A DNA stretch of 64,000 bases from Membranipora membranacea (taxonomy: Eukaryota > Bryozoa > Gymnolaemata > Cheilostomatida > Membraniporidae): positions 3,226,001-3,290,000 of the forward strand of contig OU612075.1 in the NCBI GenBank assembly GCA_914767715.1, written 5' to 3'. A model generated the notes under the pieces. The model was not told where the DNA came from. It was given only the letters and a program-made list of their open reading frames with translations, and searched no databases. Both the position numbers and the translations under genes were made by a program. Positions 34,201-44,552 of this stretch are shown piece after piece (within the stretch, counting starts at the first letter, position 1; each line of letters starts with the position of its first letter).

Positions 34201-36609
34201 GCGCTCCAAAAATCTATTGGTGTCTTTTTTCTAAAGTTATTAACCATAATAAACGGATTGAGTGTCCAGAGAAAGCAAGATGTGGTCAAGTTTAGCAATA
34301 ACTTTTCCAGCAGGACAATCCGTTGCGTTGAGTTGCCCGTGATTGCCCTTTACACTCTACTTGTTAGTGTTTCACATTAAATTAAAATGTTGTGTAATTT
34401 CAGGTTTTACCCGACGACATCACCCGAGATCAGAGTGTGGGAGGCTGTTTGAGAAGAAGGACGGGCAGCATCTCTGTACACCATCCCCGTCACGACCTTA
34501 TGACCTTTATATGACAAGCAGTAAGAATGATATAATTATGTTGACTATTTAGTGTCAAAAAGAAATACCGGAAAAAAATGTCGGATTTTGATACAGCAGT
34601 TGAATTTTAGATATCTGCCCATAGACTTAATATACTTAATATATTAAGTCTATACATCTGCCATTCAAGTCGATTTGGCAGCTAGATAGCTAGCTAATGG
34701 CCAAGTAATAATGAAATTGAATTGCCAAAATTTTGAACAAAACATTCACTATTTCATGCATACTGTCTCCCATTTGGCTTTGTCTGATGCATACGCTGCA
34801 TAAGTTGTCTTCTACTTGGTCAAAACTTCTAGCTTTCGTATTACCAAGTTCAGCTTTTATTTGCCATAAAAATGTTCCTATTTTATGGAAAGTTTTGGGC
34901 GGCATATTTTATTTTTATCCCTCCAGAATCAATTTTGAGAACATGAATTTGACTCTTAGAGTTGACATTCTGTTGGTACCACTCTGATGAAATATCACCA
35001 TTTTCTGTAGGGGCCAATCACAGATTCCCTTACATGACAAAGGCTCCCTGGATGAGATCTGATAATAAATTTGAATATCACGAGAATGGAGAGCTGACTG
35101 TGAAGGAGTCCGGCATATATATTGTACATTCAAATGTGAGTGAGTTACTAAGTTACTAATCTCAAGAATGGCTCCGCAATAGGTAAGGTCAGGCTTAGAT
35201 GTAGTCCAAGTGCTCAGATGGCTCCATTGCGAGTTAGTGGTTGATAATGTAATGCCACTAACTCGCAATGGGGCCGTTTTAGCACTTAGACTTGCTGAGA
35301 TTGGATTTCATGCAGAGTTTTTTGGCTATACTGGCTCTGGATATGACATAACAGACTGATAGTCAGTTGTTAAATAAACCTTGGCCAAGTAGATATCTTT
35401 ACCTAGAAGGACTCAGGTCCAAATCAGATGCTGTGAAAGAAGAGAGGGAAGGATGATGACCTATGCGTTTATTCGGCAGATCCACTTCACAGACAAAAGC
35501 GATGAGCCAGACTACGGAGTATATTACAAGCGAAACAAAACTCGTACTAACGGGGAGAGTGGATACAACTCTGAGGGTACAGAGCTAGAGAGGGTGCTCA
35601 TCAGTAGGTGTCAGGTGTCTGCTACAGCTAAGGAAGGATCTGGGGTATTCCCCTGTCCAACATGGCAGGTATGTTATATCTGGGGTAATTCCCTGTCCGA
35701 CATGGCAGGTATGTTATATCTAGTGTATTCCCCTGTCCAACATGGCAGGTATGTTATATCTAGTGTATTCCCCTGTCCAACATGACAGGTAAGTTATATC
35801 TGGTGTATTCCTCTGTCCACCATGGCAGGTATGTTAAATCTGGTGTATTCCCCTGTCAAACATGGCAGGTATGTTAAATCTGGTGTATTCCCCTGTCCAA
35901 CATGGCAGGTATGTTATAAGGGGCACTTTGTCATTTCCTGTCTGTACTTATGATAGCAAATGAGACAGTGATTACAATCGGATAAAAAGTGAAGTAAAAA
36001 TTAGAGCCGGCACATATTGCTCTGTTTCACATTAATCAAGCAGTACACTGAAAGTGAAAAGGCTGCAGGTTACAGTTCAGACTGGTTGCATAGTGCCCAC
36101 TATATAAAATTTGGATTCATCATAGTCTATTTTTATTACTACCCAATTTCCAGTTTTCTAGATGCGTTCTGTGTTAGTGACCAATCAATTTTCACTCACA
36201 CAACAACAATTTATGTGGAGATAAATCCTGATTTCTGATTATTTATATTGAGATACTTTCTTATGCTATAACAGAAATAAATCAAATTTTAACTCAAACC
36301 TTACCAACTCATCCTGTGTATTCACAATCTACTTTCCAAAACCTGAAATTATTATAGGACAGCAGGTGAGGGGTTACCAAGCCAAGCCGTGTCCACGCTA
36401 ACCGCTAACAATAATAAGATGCTGATCAAGCATAACCTTCCCGGGCAAGTACCTGTATTCAGGATTCAATGTTGTTATTTTTGTAGTTGATCCCGCTGAA
36501 AGCTGAAGATCGGATATATATGAGAATTTCAGGATATAATTGGTTCAAAATTGAGAAGGAGACCTTCCACTTGGCTCTGATAAGACTGAACGACTGGCCC
36601 GGGTTATAA
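31251..36609 (+). CDS. TNF-superfamily ligand, copy B (EDA-like)
   Basis: Seven exons, 373 residues, all in phase: 31251-31568, 33444-33615, 33980-34057, 34404-34520, 35011-35135, 35480-35668, 36487-36609. Same architecture as copy A: cytoplasmic tail, one transmembrane segment, coil, stalk with the furin-type site RSKR (exon 2) and a C-terminal TNF domain ending TFHLALIRL. Differences from A include a stalk three residues shorter (SIRDID against SIYTYRDID), GESN for GASN, and AEDRIYMRI for ARDRIYMRI in the last exon. Exon 6 ends in a seven-unit donor minisatellite. The poly(A) signal is at 37112. No frame lesions, so it is probably functional. Confidence 0.88.
31901..31973. repeat. 73-bp AT hairpin insert
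   Basis: gcactgatttataat... and the inverse ...ttataaatcagtgc enclose an (ATA)n loop, with atat on both sides. Copy A reads straight through (aacatataagcc), so this is a block-B-specific MITE. Confidence 0.7.
32266..32487 (+). mobile_element. U2 snRNA-headed SINE-like insert
   Basis: The insert opens with CTTCTCGGCCTATTGGCTAAGATC (starting within the target duplication). This matches the highly conserved first ~30 nt of U2 snRNA with one substitution and one extra A, then diverges into an unrelated body. A perfect 13-bp duplication AAATTTGAAGCTT flanks it (32253-32265 and 32488-32500), and copy A has the single empty site. Retroposition of a U2-derived short element is the simplest reading. 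The rest of U2 (branch-pairing and Sm regions) is missing, so it is not a functional U2 gene. Confidence 0.8.
33029..33119. repeat. Hairpin repeat (copy of 18189-18279)
   Basis: Same tagccttgt.../...acaaggcta inverted arms as in block A, one arm base changed (cgcggcca). Confidence 0.7.
33124..33374 (-). mobile_element. tRNA-derived SINE
   Basis: Read on the minus strand the head is tRNA-like: an A-box (AGTTGGTTAGAGCGC), an anticodon-type stem, then a B-box (GGGTTCGAATCCC). A non-tRNA body follows (gctggggtttggttgg ... gccgcccatgcttcggga) with a short tail of gattaaa repeats. AGTCT is duplicated at both sides and copy A has the empty site. Body fragments recur near 16350-16445. Confidence 0.85.
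35221..35274. repeat. Intron hairpin (copy of 20669-20726)
   Basis: gctccattgcgagttagtgg pairs with ccactaactcgcaatggggc. Position relative to the exon 5 donor is the same as in copy A. Confidence 0.75.
35645..35910 (+). repeat. 40-bp splice-donor minisatellite, 7 units (copy B)
   Basis: catggcaggt starts at 35661, 35701, 35741, 35781 (catgacaggt), 35821, 35861 and 35901, spaced exactly 40. The first unit is the true end of exon 6. Unit 4 has GTAAGT after CAG. But its G-to-A change turns the in-frame TGG into TGA, so the exon 6 frame closes at 35785, just before that donor. Units 2 and 3 are out of phase. Confidence 0.95.
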
Positions 36610-37691
36610 CAAGGCGCAACAGGAGCATTGTAAATATATTATATCCTTTCACTGCATATTCACAGTCAAAAACATTATATTTTTGTACTATTATATTTTT
36701 TGACATGATTTGTGGAACTATTTATAAGGCTGAAGTTAAAAGCAGTGTAAGGTTTCGATGGTTTAATGTTTCGATCATCAAATACCAAAGTCATATAATA
36801 TTGTAACCAGGTAAAATTTCATACGCATTTTAATCTTCTGTTGATGAAAATTGAAACATGCTCTGAAATTTGAGTTCCTCTATTTTTACTCGCAGTATTA
36901 TTTTCATTCCATTTATATAAATTTATATAAACTGATCTCTCTTTTTCAATCCTATAGGTGATGGGTTTTGGTATTCCGATATAGATTATCGATGAAGATT
37001 TTGATTTCTATAGAATGAACCAAAGGCAATGGAATTTATTTGTCATAGCTGTTAACTTGAGGCAGAAAACTTAAAACCGATATATAAACTTTTCTTTTAG
37101 TTACCAATTATAATAAACTGCTGTCTATATCTCTCTTGAATTTCCTCATAGAATGACCATCACGCACACGTTATAATATTCACTTATTACAAAAATACAT
37201 CAACTCAACCTTATAAAAATTGAGGTACAAATTCATCTATTCTGCTCATCACTTGCGACCTCAGAAATTTACTAAAGAAGGTCTAACAGACAATGTATTT
37301 ATTGGCAAGGCAACAGTATAATATGGTAAGTGAAGTAACTGTCAAGTAGAGTAGATGTCATGTAACTCTGATGTGTCTTATCTGCCTGATATGTGTTGGT
37401 TTAGTTGGATCGGAGTAATGCACTTATTGTTTTAAAGAGGAGACAACTTCCAAGTATACGCAAGTTCAGATATTTACTTCATTGCCATTGTCAAGCCCCT
37501 CCCTCTCCCTCCAAAAGTTAACATGAATGTAACATAATAAAGAATACTTTTTCACAGCTACCCAACATCAGCCTGTCTCTTGTGTCATTGTTTTTTACTT
37601 CATAGGCCAGGTGTTTGTATAATTTGTAACTCTATCGACCTGTAAACTGCTGGTGCAAATGAGGTTATTTAGCCTCAGGATCTAAAATACG
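36610..37691. other. 3' untranslated and flank of TNF copy B
   Basis: Aligns with 25472-26500 of block A. Poly(A) signal AATAAA at 37112-37117. A short frame present in A around 25853-25975 is closed by an early stop here. No other gene. Confidence 0.6.
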
Positions 37692-37764
37692 TGACCCCGA
37701 TGGGACTCGAACCCACAATCTTCTGATTCGAAGTCAGACGCCTTATCCATTAGGCCACGAGGCC
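37692..37764 (-). tRNA. tRNA-Arg(TCG)
   Basis: 73 nt, minus strand, identical to the 26501 copy except that the acceptor stem reads GGCCTCG, which pairs better with CGGGGTC. Anticodon loop CTTCGAA gives TCG. B-box GGTTCGAGTCC is present. Confidence 0.94.
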
Positions 37765-39819
37765 GGGTCTCTTGCTGGGAAGTGGGAAGTGACATATAAT
37801 AATTACTAAAAAAATTCACATTCCACAAAACCACAAACCACAAAATCCCTTGCCTTTGTTATAACTGCAGTATTCCACTGTTGGCAACTACCATTTTTCT
37901 GATGATTGTGGCATATCTCATCTAGCTTGCCTTGGTTTGAACCTGCAGAGAGCTCCCTAGTCCCTAACCATCAAAACTTTAAAAAAAGGCACAAGCCAAC
38001 GGGCAGGCATGAATTATTGTAAATGGTATAGACTCCTTGTTCTATCCTGACTCAATTTGTTAAAGCACACAAAATGTCATCATATTATATTCCATTTTTC
38101 TGATCATGGAAACAGAAATGATGGATTATCGCTATTGATTACTCTAAGTCTATTGCATATAAGATATGTCTGGGAAACCATTTGATATTAATATCAAACT
38201 CTGCCAATACAAACACATATTTTGGGGACAGTTAATGATCTCATCAGTTTAGGAGATTTCCCCTCCAGCTGCAGGAACAACAAATAAATCAGGCCCCCTA
38301 CGCAATATCATTTGATACTCAATCACCCAAGGTCCAAATAATTGTTAACAATAATAGTGTAATGGGCATTTTACACATTGCTGGAAATTCATACAAACTA
38401 GTATTCTCGTCCGGGTCGTCACATTCAATTGTGCTAGGTAAAACTCTAGATATATATATGAGTTGACATCATCATGATTGCCATATTTGACAGCTCATTT
38501 ACCTCATGGAAAGTCCTCTTAGCCTATTTGGATACTATCTCATTAGCAGTATTTTATGCCAACAGAGAGAGAGTAGGAACTAAACTTCTATCAACAGTTC
38601 GGAGTTATGCCTTCCTGCAAACTGTCAGGATAACTAAACAAATAAACCTGGTAATTTCAATTATTCTGCTATTTGTTTACTCATGTAAGAGGAAGAGGGG
38701 GATTTCTGATATGCAGATAACGAACGTTGCTGCCTTTCCATAACAAACAGAGTGTATTGATTTTTTCTATTGCAGAGGAGGGGAGGAAACCAGTATCAAA
38801 AATATCACTGCCCTCTTGAGACTCATCTCCTCCTTCGTCACAAAGGAGCAAATAAAAAGCTAGTAATCTTACAACAGCTGGTTTAAAAATTAAAGACAAT
38901 TTCAATGTTTCAGAGTCGTAGAGTAGTACTAGATTGGCTCACACTATATGCACTCAACATGTAGGACCTTCGCGAGGGGGGGCCTGCAGCTCAGGAGAGG
39001 GATGGTGGACGGGGGAGTGTGACTGGGGTGTAGCAATACCAAATGAAATCCTACAGCTTGAAACATGACCGTATTTTAACTCATACTTCATGGCAGCGAC
39101 AACCGTAGGAGAGTCTATGATGCATTTATCAGCGCCATGTGTTACACAACACCCGTTTGACACATCTGAAAGGGGTAACAAGTGTCATGTGTCATACAAA
39201 ATGGATATAAAGGATAAAGGAACTTTTCCCTACTATGTACTTTTCATACACCAGATAATTGGTCAGTTGGCACGGACTAGCAAATATAAAAAAACGGGTC
39301 TCATATATATACTTTTATTGGCAGCCAAAGTTTTGCACACTGTGACCTTCCTTGTTTATGATATAGGGATGAGGATCAACGAGTGGCCTTATCGTTGCCT
39401 TCACTATAAATTAATTTAGTCCGAGAGTCTAGACAGAGTTCCTTGTGCTTTATCAAAGATGAATGTTTTTTTTTTTGACATTTCGTTGAATAGGAAACCG
39501 ATGGGGTTCTCTTACTGTTTGTCTGTAAGTAATGTGCATTCATGAATCATGCGTCCTGGCAAATACCCGATCAAGAAAAAAACCTACCAGGGGAAAAAAC
39601 CCTTTTTTGTTATCTTTATTTGACCAATAAACTAGTTTAGTTCATTGATTTGAGTCATTTGATTGACCTTATAGTCAAGAACAGGTGGAAGGGAGGTTAC
39701 ATTATCAGGGACGTAGAGCAAGAAGCAATCTCACATGCATGCACTTGTACCTGCAGCTTTGGATAATTGTGATACAGTCTCTCTGCTGTGTTCAGCTTGA
39801 ATCACCTGTAATTATTGAG
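37765..39819. other. Flank repeat, intact form
   Basis: This ~2-kb stretch between tRNA-Arg and the next TNF-type exon is the least interrupted of three copies (others near 28.0-29.6 kb and 54.8-56.6 kb). It holds no convincing gene. CCTGCAGCTTTGG at 39750-39762 is the uninterrupted version of the site into which the 7.2-kb element at 56619 inserted. Confidence 0.65.
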
Positions 39820-40128
39820 ATGAGTCAACAGTGGAGTTCAGAAGAACACCTTGTAGGATATGATGAGTATCAGGAGAAACACAAAGTGTATGATCAAGAA
39901 GGTGACAGCAATAACTCAACAAAACCTGGGCAAGACTTTTGGTACATAGCTAGAGTATGCTTTCACCTGATGATGGCTCTGCTGCTGGTCTCAATGATCA
40001 TAATAACCACTATTTACATCAGCCATCTGCAGACACATGTTCAAGATCTAGATGCAAGACAGAAAATCTTGGAGAGATATTTCAAAGATAATGGACTCCT
40101 GTTAATTGTAAGTAGTATATACATTTGA
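39820..40128 (+). CDS. TNF-type first exon, membrane stub C
   Basis: MSQQWSSEEHL start. It has a ~43-residue acidic cytoplasmic tail, a transmembrane segment at about 44-67 (VCFHLMMALLLVSM then IIITTIYI) and SHLQTHVQ, which parallels SHLQNHVQ in the full TNF ligands, then a short coil. A good donor (ATT|GTAAGT at 40108) ends 96 codons in phase 0, exactly as in TNF exon 1. Reading through instead stops six codons later at 40128. No stalk or TNF-domain exon is recognisable downstream. It is either an orphan or alternative first exon, or a ~102-residue type II membrane peptide. Confidence 0.7.
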   Translation: MSQQWSSEEHLVGYDEYQEKHKVYDQEGDSNNSTKPGQDFWYIARVCFHLMMALLLVSMIIITTIYISHLQTHVQDLDARQKILERYFKDNGLLLIVSSIYI

Positions 40129-41186
40129 TTTGGTTCTTTCCATATTGGTTCGCTGGGTTTTCTCGGCTTCTGGGATTTCCTCGGCAACAGGTTACCAGTA
40201 GTTTTAGAGCGCCTTTGTAAAGAAGGCTGTGAATTTGGACATTCTCCAACATGAAGAACTTGTTGATTCATGTCCAATTGCACTGATATTACTGACACCA
40301 TTTCTGAGGCAAATAAATTAATTTCTCTTTTCCTGTAAATGTTTGAGGATTAACAATATTGCCCCTTCTTTTCTTGTGACTGAAGGACATCTTGTGGCCA
40401 ATTTTAGGCAAATCGAAGTTGTACAATATTTCCCTCTTTGTCTGTCCTTTCAAGGTTGTAAGTTAAACTTAGTGGTAATTGGCCAACATTTCTCCCTCTC
40501 CTAGCAATAAAGAGCCGAATCTATCACAAGACCTGCTTCAATTCTACGAGGTAAAAGTTATTTAAGAGGACCACCAAGTGGAGATTGGAGATAAAGACAG
40601 AACCACATACTACGCAAAAGTAGCCCATATCCAAAGGAAACTCTCACGATATGGGATATACATGCCTGCTTTCACAAGATTCTATACAAAGTTTTATAAC
40701 GCATCTCAGTTCCAGCTGCTATTTAGGCTGACAGTTTTGCGGAAGTAGTTTTTTTATATATTCCCTCCTTCCTTATGTTTGAAAAAACCAGGTTTGTTGA
40801 TGGAGATAACCGTATCATATTCATATTCATATTCATATTCATATTCATAAATAAATATTAACAGAGCAAGATATTTATTACTAGTCCATATGCAGTAAGT
40901 TTTATACAAATTTATAAATTGCACAAATTTTGAAGAGCCTACAGTGAGACGACTTTGTGTTTTGGTTAGTTCCAACTAACCCGACTGTCCTGCATGTCAG
41001 ATTCAGGCTATAATATACATACACAGTCTATCATCTAAACAGTTGAGTTGGAAAGTAAGGATAACAATGATAACAATGATAACAATGATAACAGATTTGC
41101 GCCAAAATAAACAAAAGTTTGGCATTATTCCAGAAATGCAGGGCATTCCTAGATAGTAAATCATCTCGTAACTTTTATTTCCATTC
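40129..41186. other. No gene; microsatellites
   Basis: Nothing resembling the stalk or TNF exons. Contains a 6-bp repeat (catatt) at 40816-40848 and a 9-bp repeat (aacaatgat) at about 41063-41092. Confidence 0.6.
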
Positions 41187-41755
41187 CAGTATGTCTTTTG
41201 TCATATGATATATGGCATCCGCATATATGGCAACCTATCACCACAATATATTCTTGAAAGAATATACTTGCTCCAAAAGAGAGCTTTCCGCCTAATAGCA
41301 AATGTCAACCACATACCATATCATCTAATACATACAAGAGATTTACATATACTCTTGGTCTGATTCCTTTTCCTCTCCTTGCTGGTCATTTCACCTGTAT
41401 TTTTGGTTTTCAAATTTTGCATTTGATTGCACCTGACTTTCTTTTGGAAGGCTTTATTCCAGCTAGCTCTGAAACCTTTTTTAGAGACAAATACCTATTA
41501 CATTATCACACTGATCAATTAAGACAAAAAATCACTACAACTTTTAACTCTTTACCAATTCAGATACGCTCAGCAACCAAACTTACTCATTTTAAACAAC
41601 AGCTATCAAAGCACTTTATATCCTATTAATTCTTGTTACTTGAGTATTTTTTCTTTTTCTCTCTGCTTAAGTTTTTTCTTTTTTGTTCTGTCACTGCATA
41701 AAAAACATTCCTAAATATGATGTAGAATGACAATAAAAGTATATATATATATAAG
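41187..41755 (+). pseudogene. 3' end of a non-LTR retrotransposon
   Basis: One frame reads YGIRIYGNLSP and LLQKRAFRLIANV. After a break (stop near 41360) the next reads FFRDKYLLHYH and NSLPIQIRSATKLTHFKQQL. This order (LQKRAIR then NSLP..IR.....FK..L) is typical of the RT C-terminal tail of CR1/L2/RTE-type elements. It ends at an (AT)n tail near 41737-41755. 5'-truncated and dead; distinct from the element at 3.4-11.5 kb. Confidence 0.75.
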
Positions 41756-42603
41756 CAAGCCTGTGGTAAGCAATAATTATATTTACATTGTACATAAATC
41801 GGCGAGAAAATAACCTGCTAGGGGATCCTGCAGTATGTAAACCGAACATAGTCAGAACAGTAGGCATGGTAAGATGGAGGCATAACTGAATTGTTTGATG
41901 GTTATGGATAAAGATGTATTAAAGTTAGATTTTATGTGTCCCGTGATACAGTTGCTCCTGTGTGTACCGAGGAGACCACCGGTAGGTAGGGTTATGAGAA
42001 GTTTTGGAGTCCAGATAAGAAAGCATAGAGAGAATGAGAGTGATAGAGAAAAAAGAAAGATACTGACTTCTTTGTGTTGTAGCCCAATAAACAAGTGATG
42101 AGAATGAGCGGGCTCTGTGGATTTAACACAGATGAATTGAAGTCAAGTCTGCCAATGACAAAGCCAGGAGAGAAGCCACAACACCAGTACATGCCATATG
42201 CCATAGTTTGTACATAGAGAAGATAACTCAATTAAAAAGTAGTAACCAATTCATAATGATATAGACAAGGCCGCTCATATTTGGCCTCGAACACAAGCCC
42301 AAAAAACCAAGACATCAGAATGGAATAGGAAATCAATGGTTCAATAAAGAATCTTTTGTTGATGCTTTGTATACACACGATCAATGCTAGAATCTTTGAA
42401 TTTCAAAGCCTAATCAAAGCTTTTAAAAAAGTCATGCCTATGCAACCCGCTGACAAAGCATGAAAGCACACAGGTACCAACTGTATAAACAGAACTCATA
42501 GTAACTAAGGACAAACTTGCTATGTACTGTGAGGTCTGAACCACACAAGCCAACCAGGAGTACGACGTAAGTCACATCGATCACCTCATTCTCGACCTTG
42601 ATC
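41756..42603. other. No recognisable gene
   Basis: Small overlapping frames only. This is upstream sequence of stub D. Confidence 0.5.
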
Positions 42604-42879
42604 ATGAGTCAAGATTGGAGTTCACGAGAATACCTTGTTGGATTAGATGAATACCCGCAAAAGACACTTGTAAGAGACATTGAGAAGAATGACTCAAAAC
42701 AGAAAGAACTGTGTGCAATATTGAGAGTATGCTTTCATGTAATGATGGCTCTTCTGTTAGTCTCTATGATCATAATAACAACCATCTACATCAGTCATCT
42801 GCAGACACATGTACAAGAACTGGATACAAGGGAGAAAACTCTAGAGAAAACAATGATGTCTCTGAGCAGAAAAAACTAA
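42604..42879 (+). CDS. TNF-type first exon, membrane stub D
   Basis: 91 residues from ATG 42604 (MSQDWSSREYL) to TAA. Shorter tail than stub C, the same VCFHVMMALLLVSM transmembrane core, IYISHLQTHVQELD, then a 20-residue charged coil ending in its own stop. No splice donor lies at the position used by the full ligands, so it would act alone as a type II membrane peptide, or be a remnant. Confidence 0.65.
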   Translation: MSQDWSSREYLVGLDEYPQKTLVRDIEKNDSKQKELCAILRVCFHVMMALLLVSMIIITTIYISHLQTHVQELDTREKTLEKTMMSLSRKN

Positions 42880-44252
42880 TCTGTGGACACCAGATTAAAA
42901 ACTGAATGCCAGGCAGAAATAACCTGAAGGGTATAGTATTTATGCACCGACTCCTGTGTTTAAAGTATTGTGTGGAGCTGCGTTCGGATTCGCTGTTTGT
43001 TCAGTTACCTAGCATGATGAAATGGGACAGTGTTTGAGTGGGCTGCCAATTATCACAGATCGCATTCAAAATCAACTTCAAAAAGAGAACAATGAAAGAG
43101 ACTTGTTACTAATATTTGTCCACCCTGGAATTAAAACTATCATATCCAATAGCACATCACAGTTTAGCCTGCGTTTCCTTGTATGGTTTGTTTGTTATAC
43201 TTTTTCTACTATATACTATACTATCTCATTTCAAATTGACATATTTTCCATGCAGTGCTCAAAAATCAGAAATAAAAGAAAAAAATTATTTAATATAGAA
43301 AGTTGCATGTTGTCATGTTGTTGAACGGATGAAAATTGATGATTTAAACTGATCGTCATTAGTATGTACCACACTACAATCCATATGTTTTTGTTTATTA
43401 GTATATGTTGAATCAGTATATGTAGTTTGAGGCAAATGATGGCACAAAAAATAAGGAAAGCTTAACAAATGGTATCATAAAATAAACTTATCGACACAAT
43501 GAGATTTCACAGCGACACTGGCAGAAACTTCATCACCACATACCATTCTATTTTACAGAAGTCAGACTCAAACTCTAGTGGCGCGATTGTTTCACTACTC
43601 TCAGTTTTACCATTTCTATGCTAACATCTCATATTAAAAAAATAACCATGCCATGCCATGCCATAACCACTTGTCTTTAAACGGCAAACAAGCATGCATA
43701 GAATTGCATGATCGTACCATAGAATTAAAGAGTATATTATATTTCTTTGGGATATTTTATTATTCGTAAAATAATCTAATCAAACCATCAAATTGTGATC
43801 CCAATAAGGGAGTTTGATCGAGGAGTAAAAGACTTTTTGGTTTAATCATTATTGCTCTTTCGATATTGGAGGGACAGAATCATTCAGGCTCGTTATGTTC
43901 TCCTGTCTAAAGATGAGGCAACTCCTAGACTTGCTAGCGCAGCGCTCTACTCGGTTACCAATTCTGTATGCTAATTTTTCTAGTCATCCCAAGCAAAACA
44001 AATCCCAGCTGTATGCAATATTGATTTGTCAGAATGAATCTAATTAGCATCAGCATCATAGTGAGTTATGGAAAAGCTATTTATATGAATTTGGAGTGTA
44101 TCCAACATAATTACTTCATCCAAGCACAATGCAATGTGGGAAGATTCTACCGACGCAAATGCAATAGATATTTTAGCTGCTGGTTTTTGTAGTGTAGCAG
44201 ATCTAACAGAGTGAGCTCGGATATATTGCAGTACAAACCTCTAGCTGTGGAT
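42880..44252. other. No recognisable gene
   Basis: AT-rich, with a short ccatg microsatellite near 43650. No TNF-domain exon and no element ends seen. Confidence 0.5.
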
Positions 44253-44552
44253 ATGAATGAAGAGTGGGGATCACAAGTACAACTTACAGTAATGGATGAC
44301 TATCCAGAGAAGGGCAAGACAATCGACAGCGACACTGTGAGCGTTAACTCTACAGAGGGTCCGAGAGACTTTTGGTACGTAGCTAGAGTATGCTTTCATC
44401 TGATGATGGCTCTACTGTTGGTCTCTATGATCATTATAACAACCATCTACATCAGCCATCTGCAGACACATGTACAGGAACTGGACGCTAGGCAGAGAAT
44501 CCTGGAGAAAGCTCTGAGGGACATTCTACAAAAGAAGTTTGAGTTACAATGA
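44253..44552 (+). CDS. TNF-type first exon, membrane stub E
   Basis: 99 residues from ATG 44253 (MNEEWGSQVQL) to TGA. The cytoplasmic tail carries DDYPEKG, shared with stub F and nearly with stubs D and G. The transmembrane core is VCFHLMMALLLVSM and then IYISHLQTHVQELDARQ. The coil (ILEKALRDILQKKF) extends a little further than in D and ends at a stop, with no donor in phase. An in-frame GTG upstream at 44211 is unlikely to be the start. Confidence 0.65.
   Translation: MNEEWGSQVQLTVMDDYPEKGKTIDSDTVSVNSTEGPRDFWYVARVCFHLMMALLLVSMIIITTIYISHLQTHVQELDARQRILEKALRDILQKKFELQ

Larger units (their letters stand above)
30873..37810 (+). repeat. Segmental duplication block B
   Basis: Second copy of the segment described at 11536. 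It holds the more compact version of the TNF gene and the tRNA-Arg. Copy-specific insertions are the 31901 hairpin, the 32266 U2-headed SINE, the 33124 tRNA SINE and a small palindrome near 34620. Confidence 0.85.
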
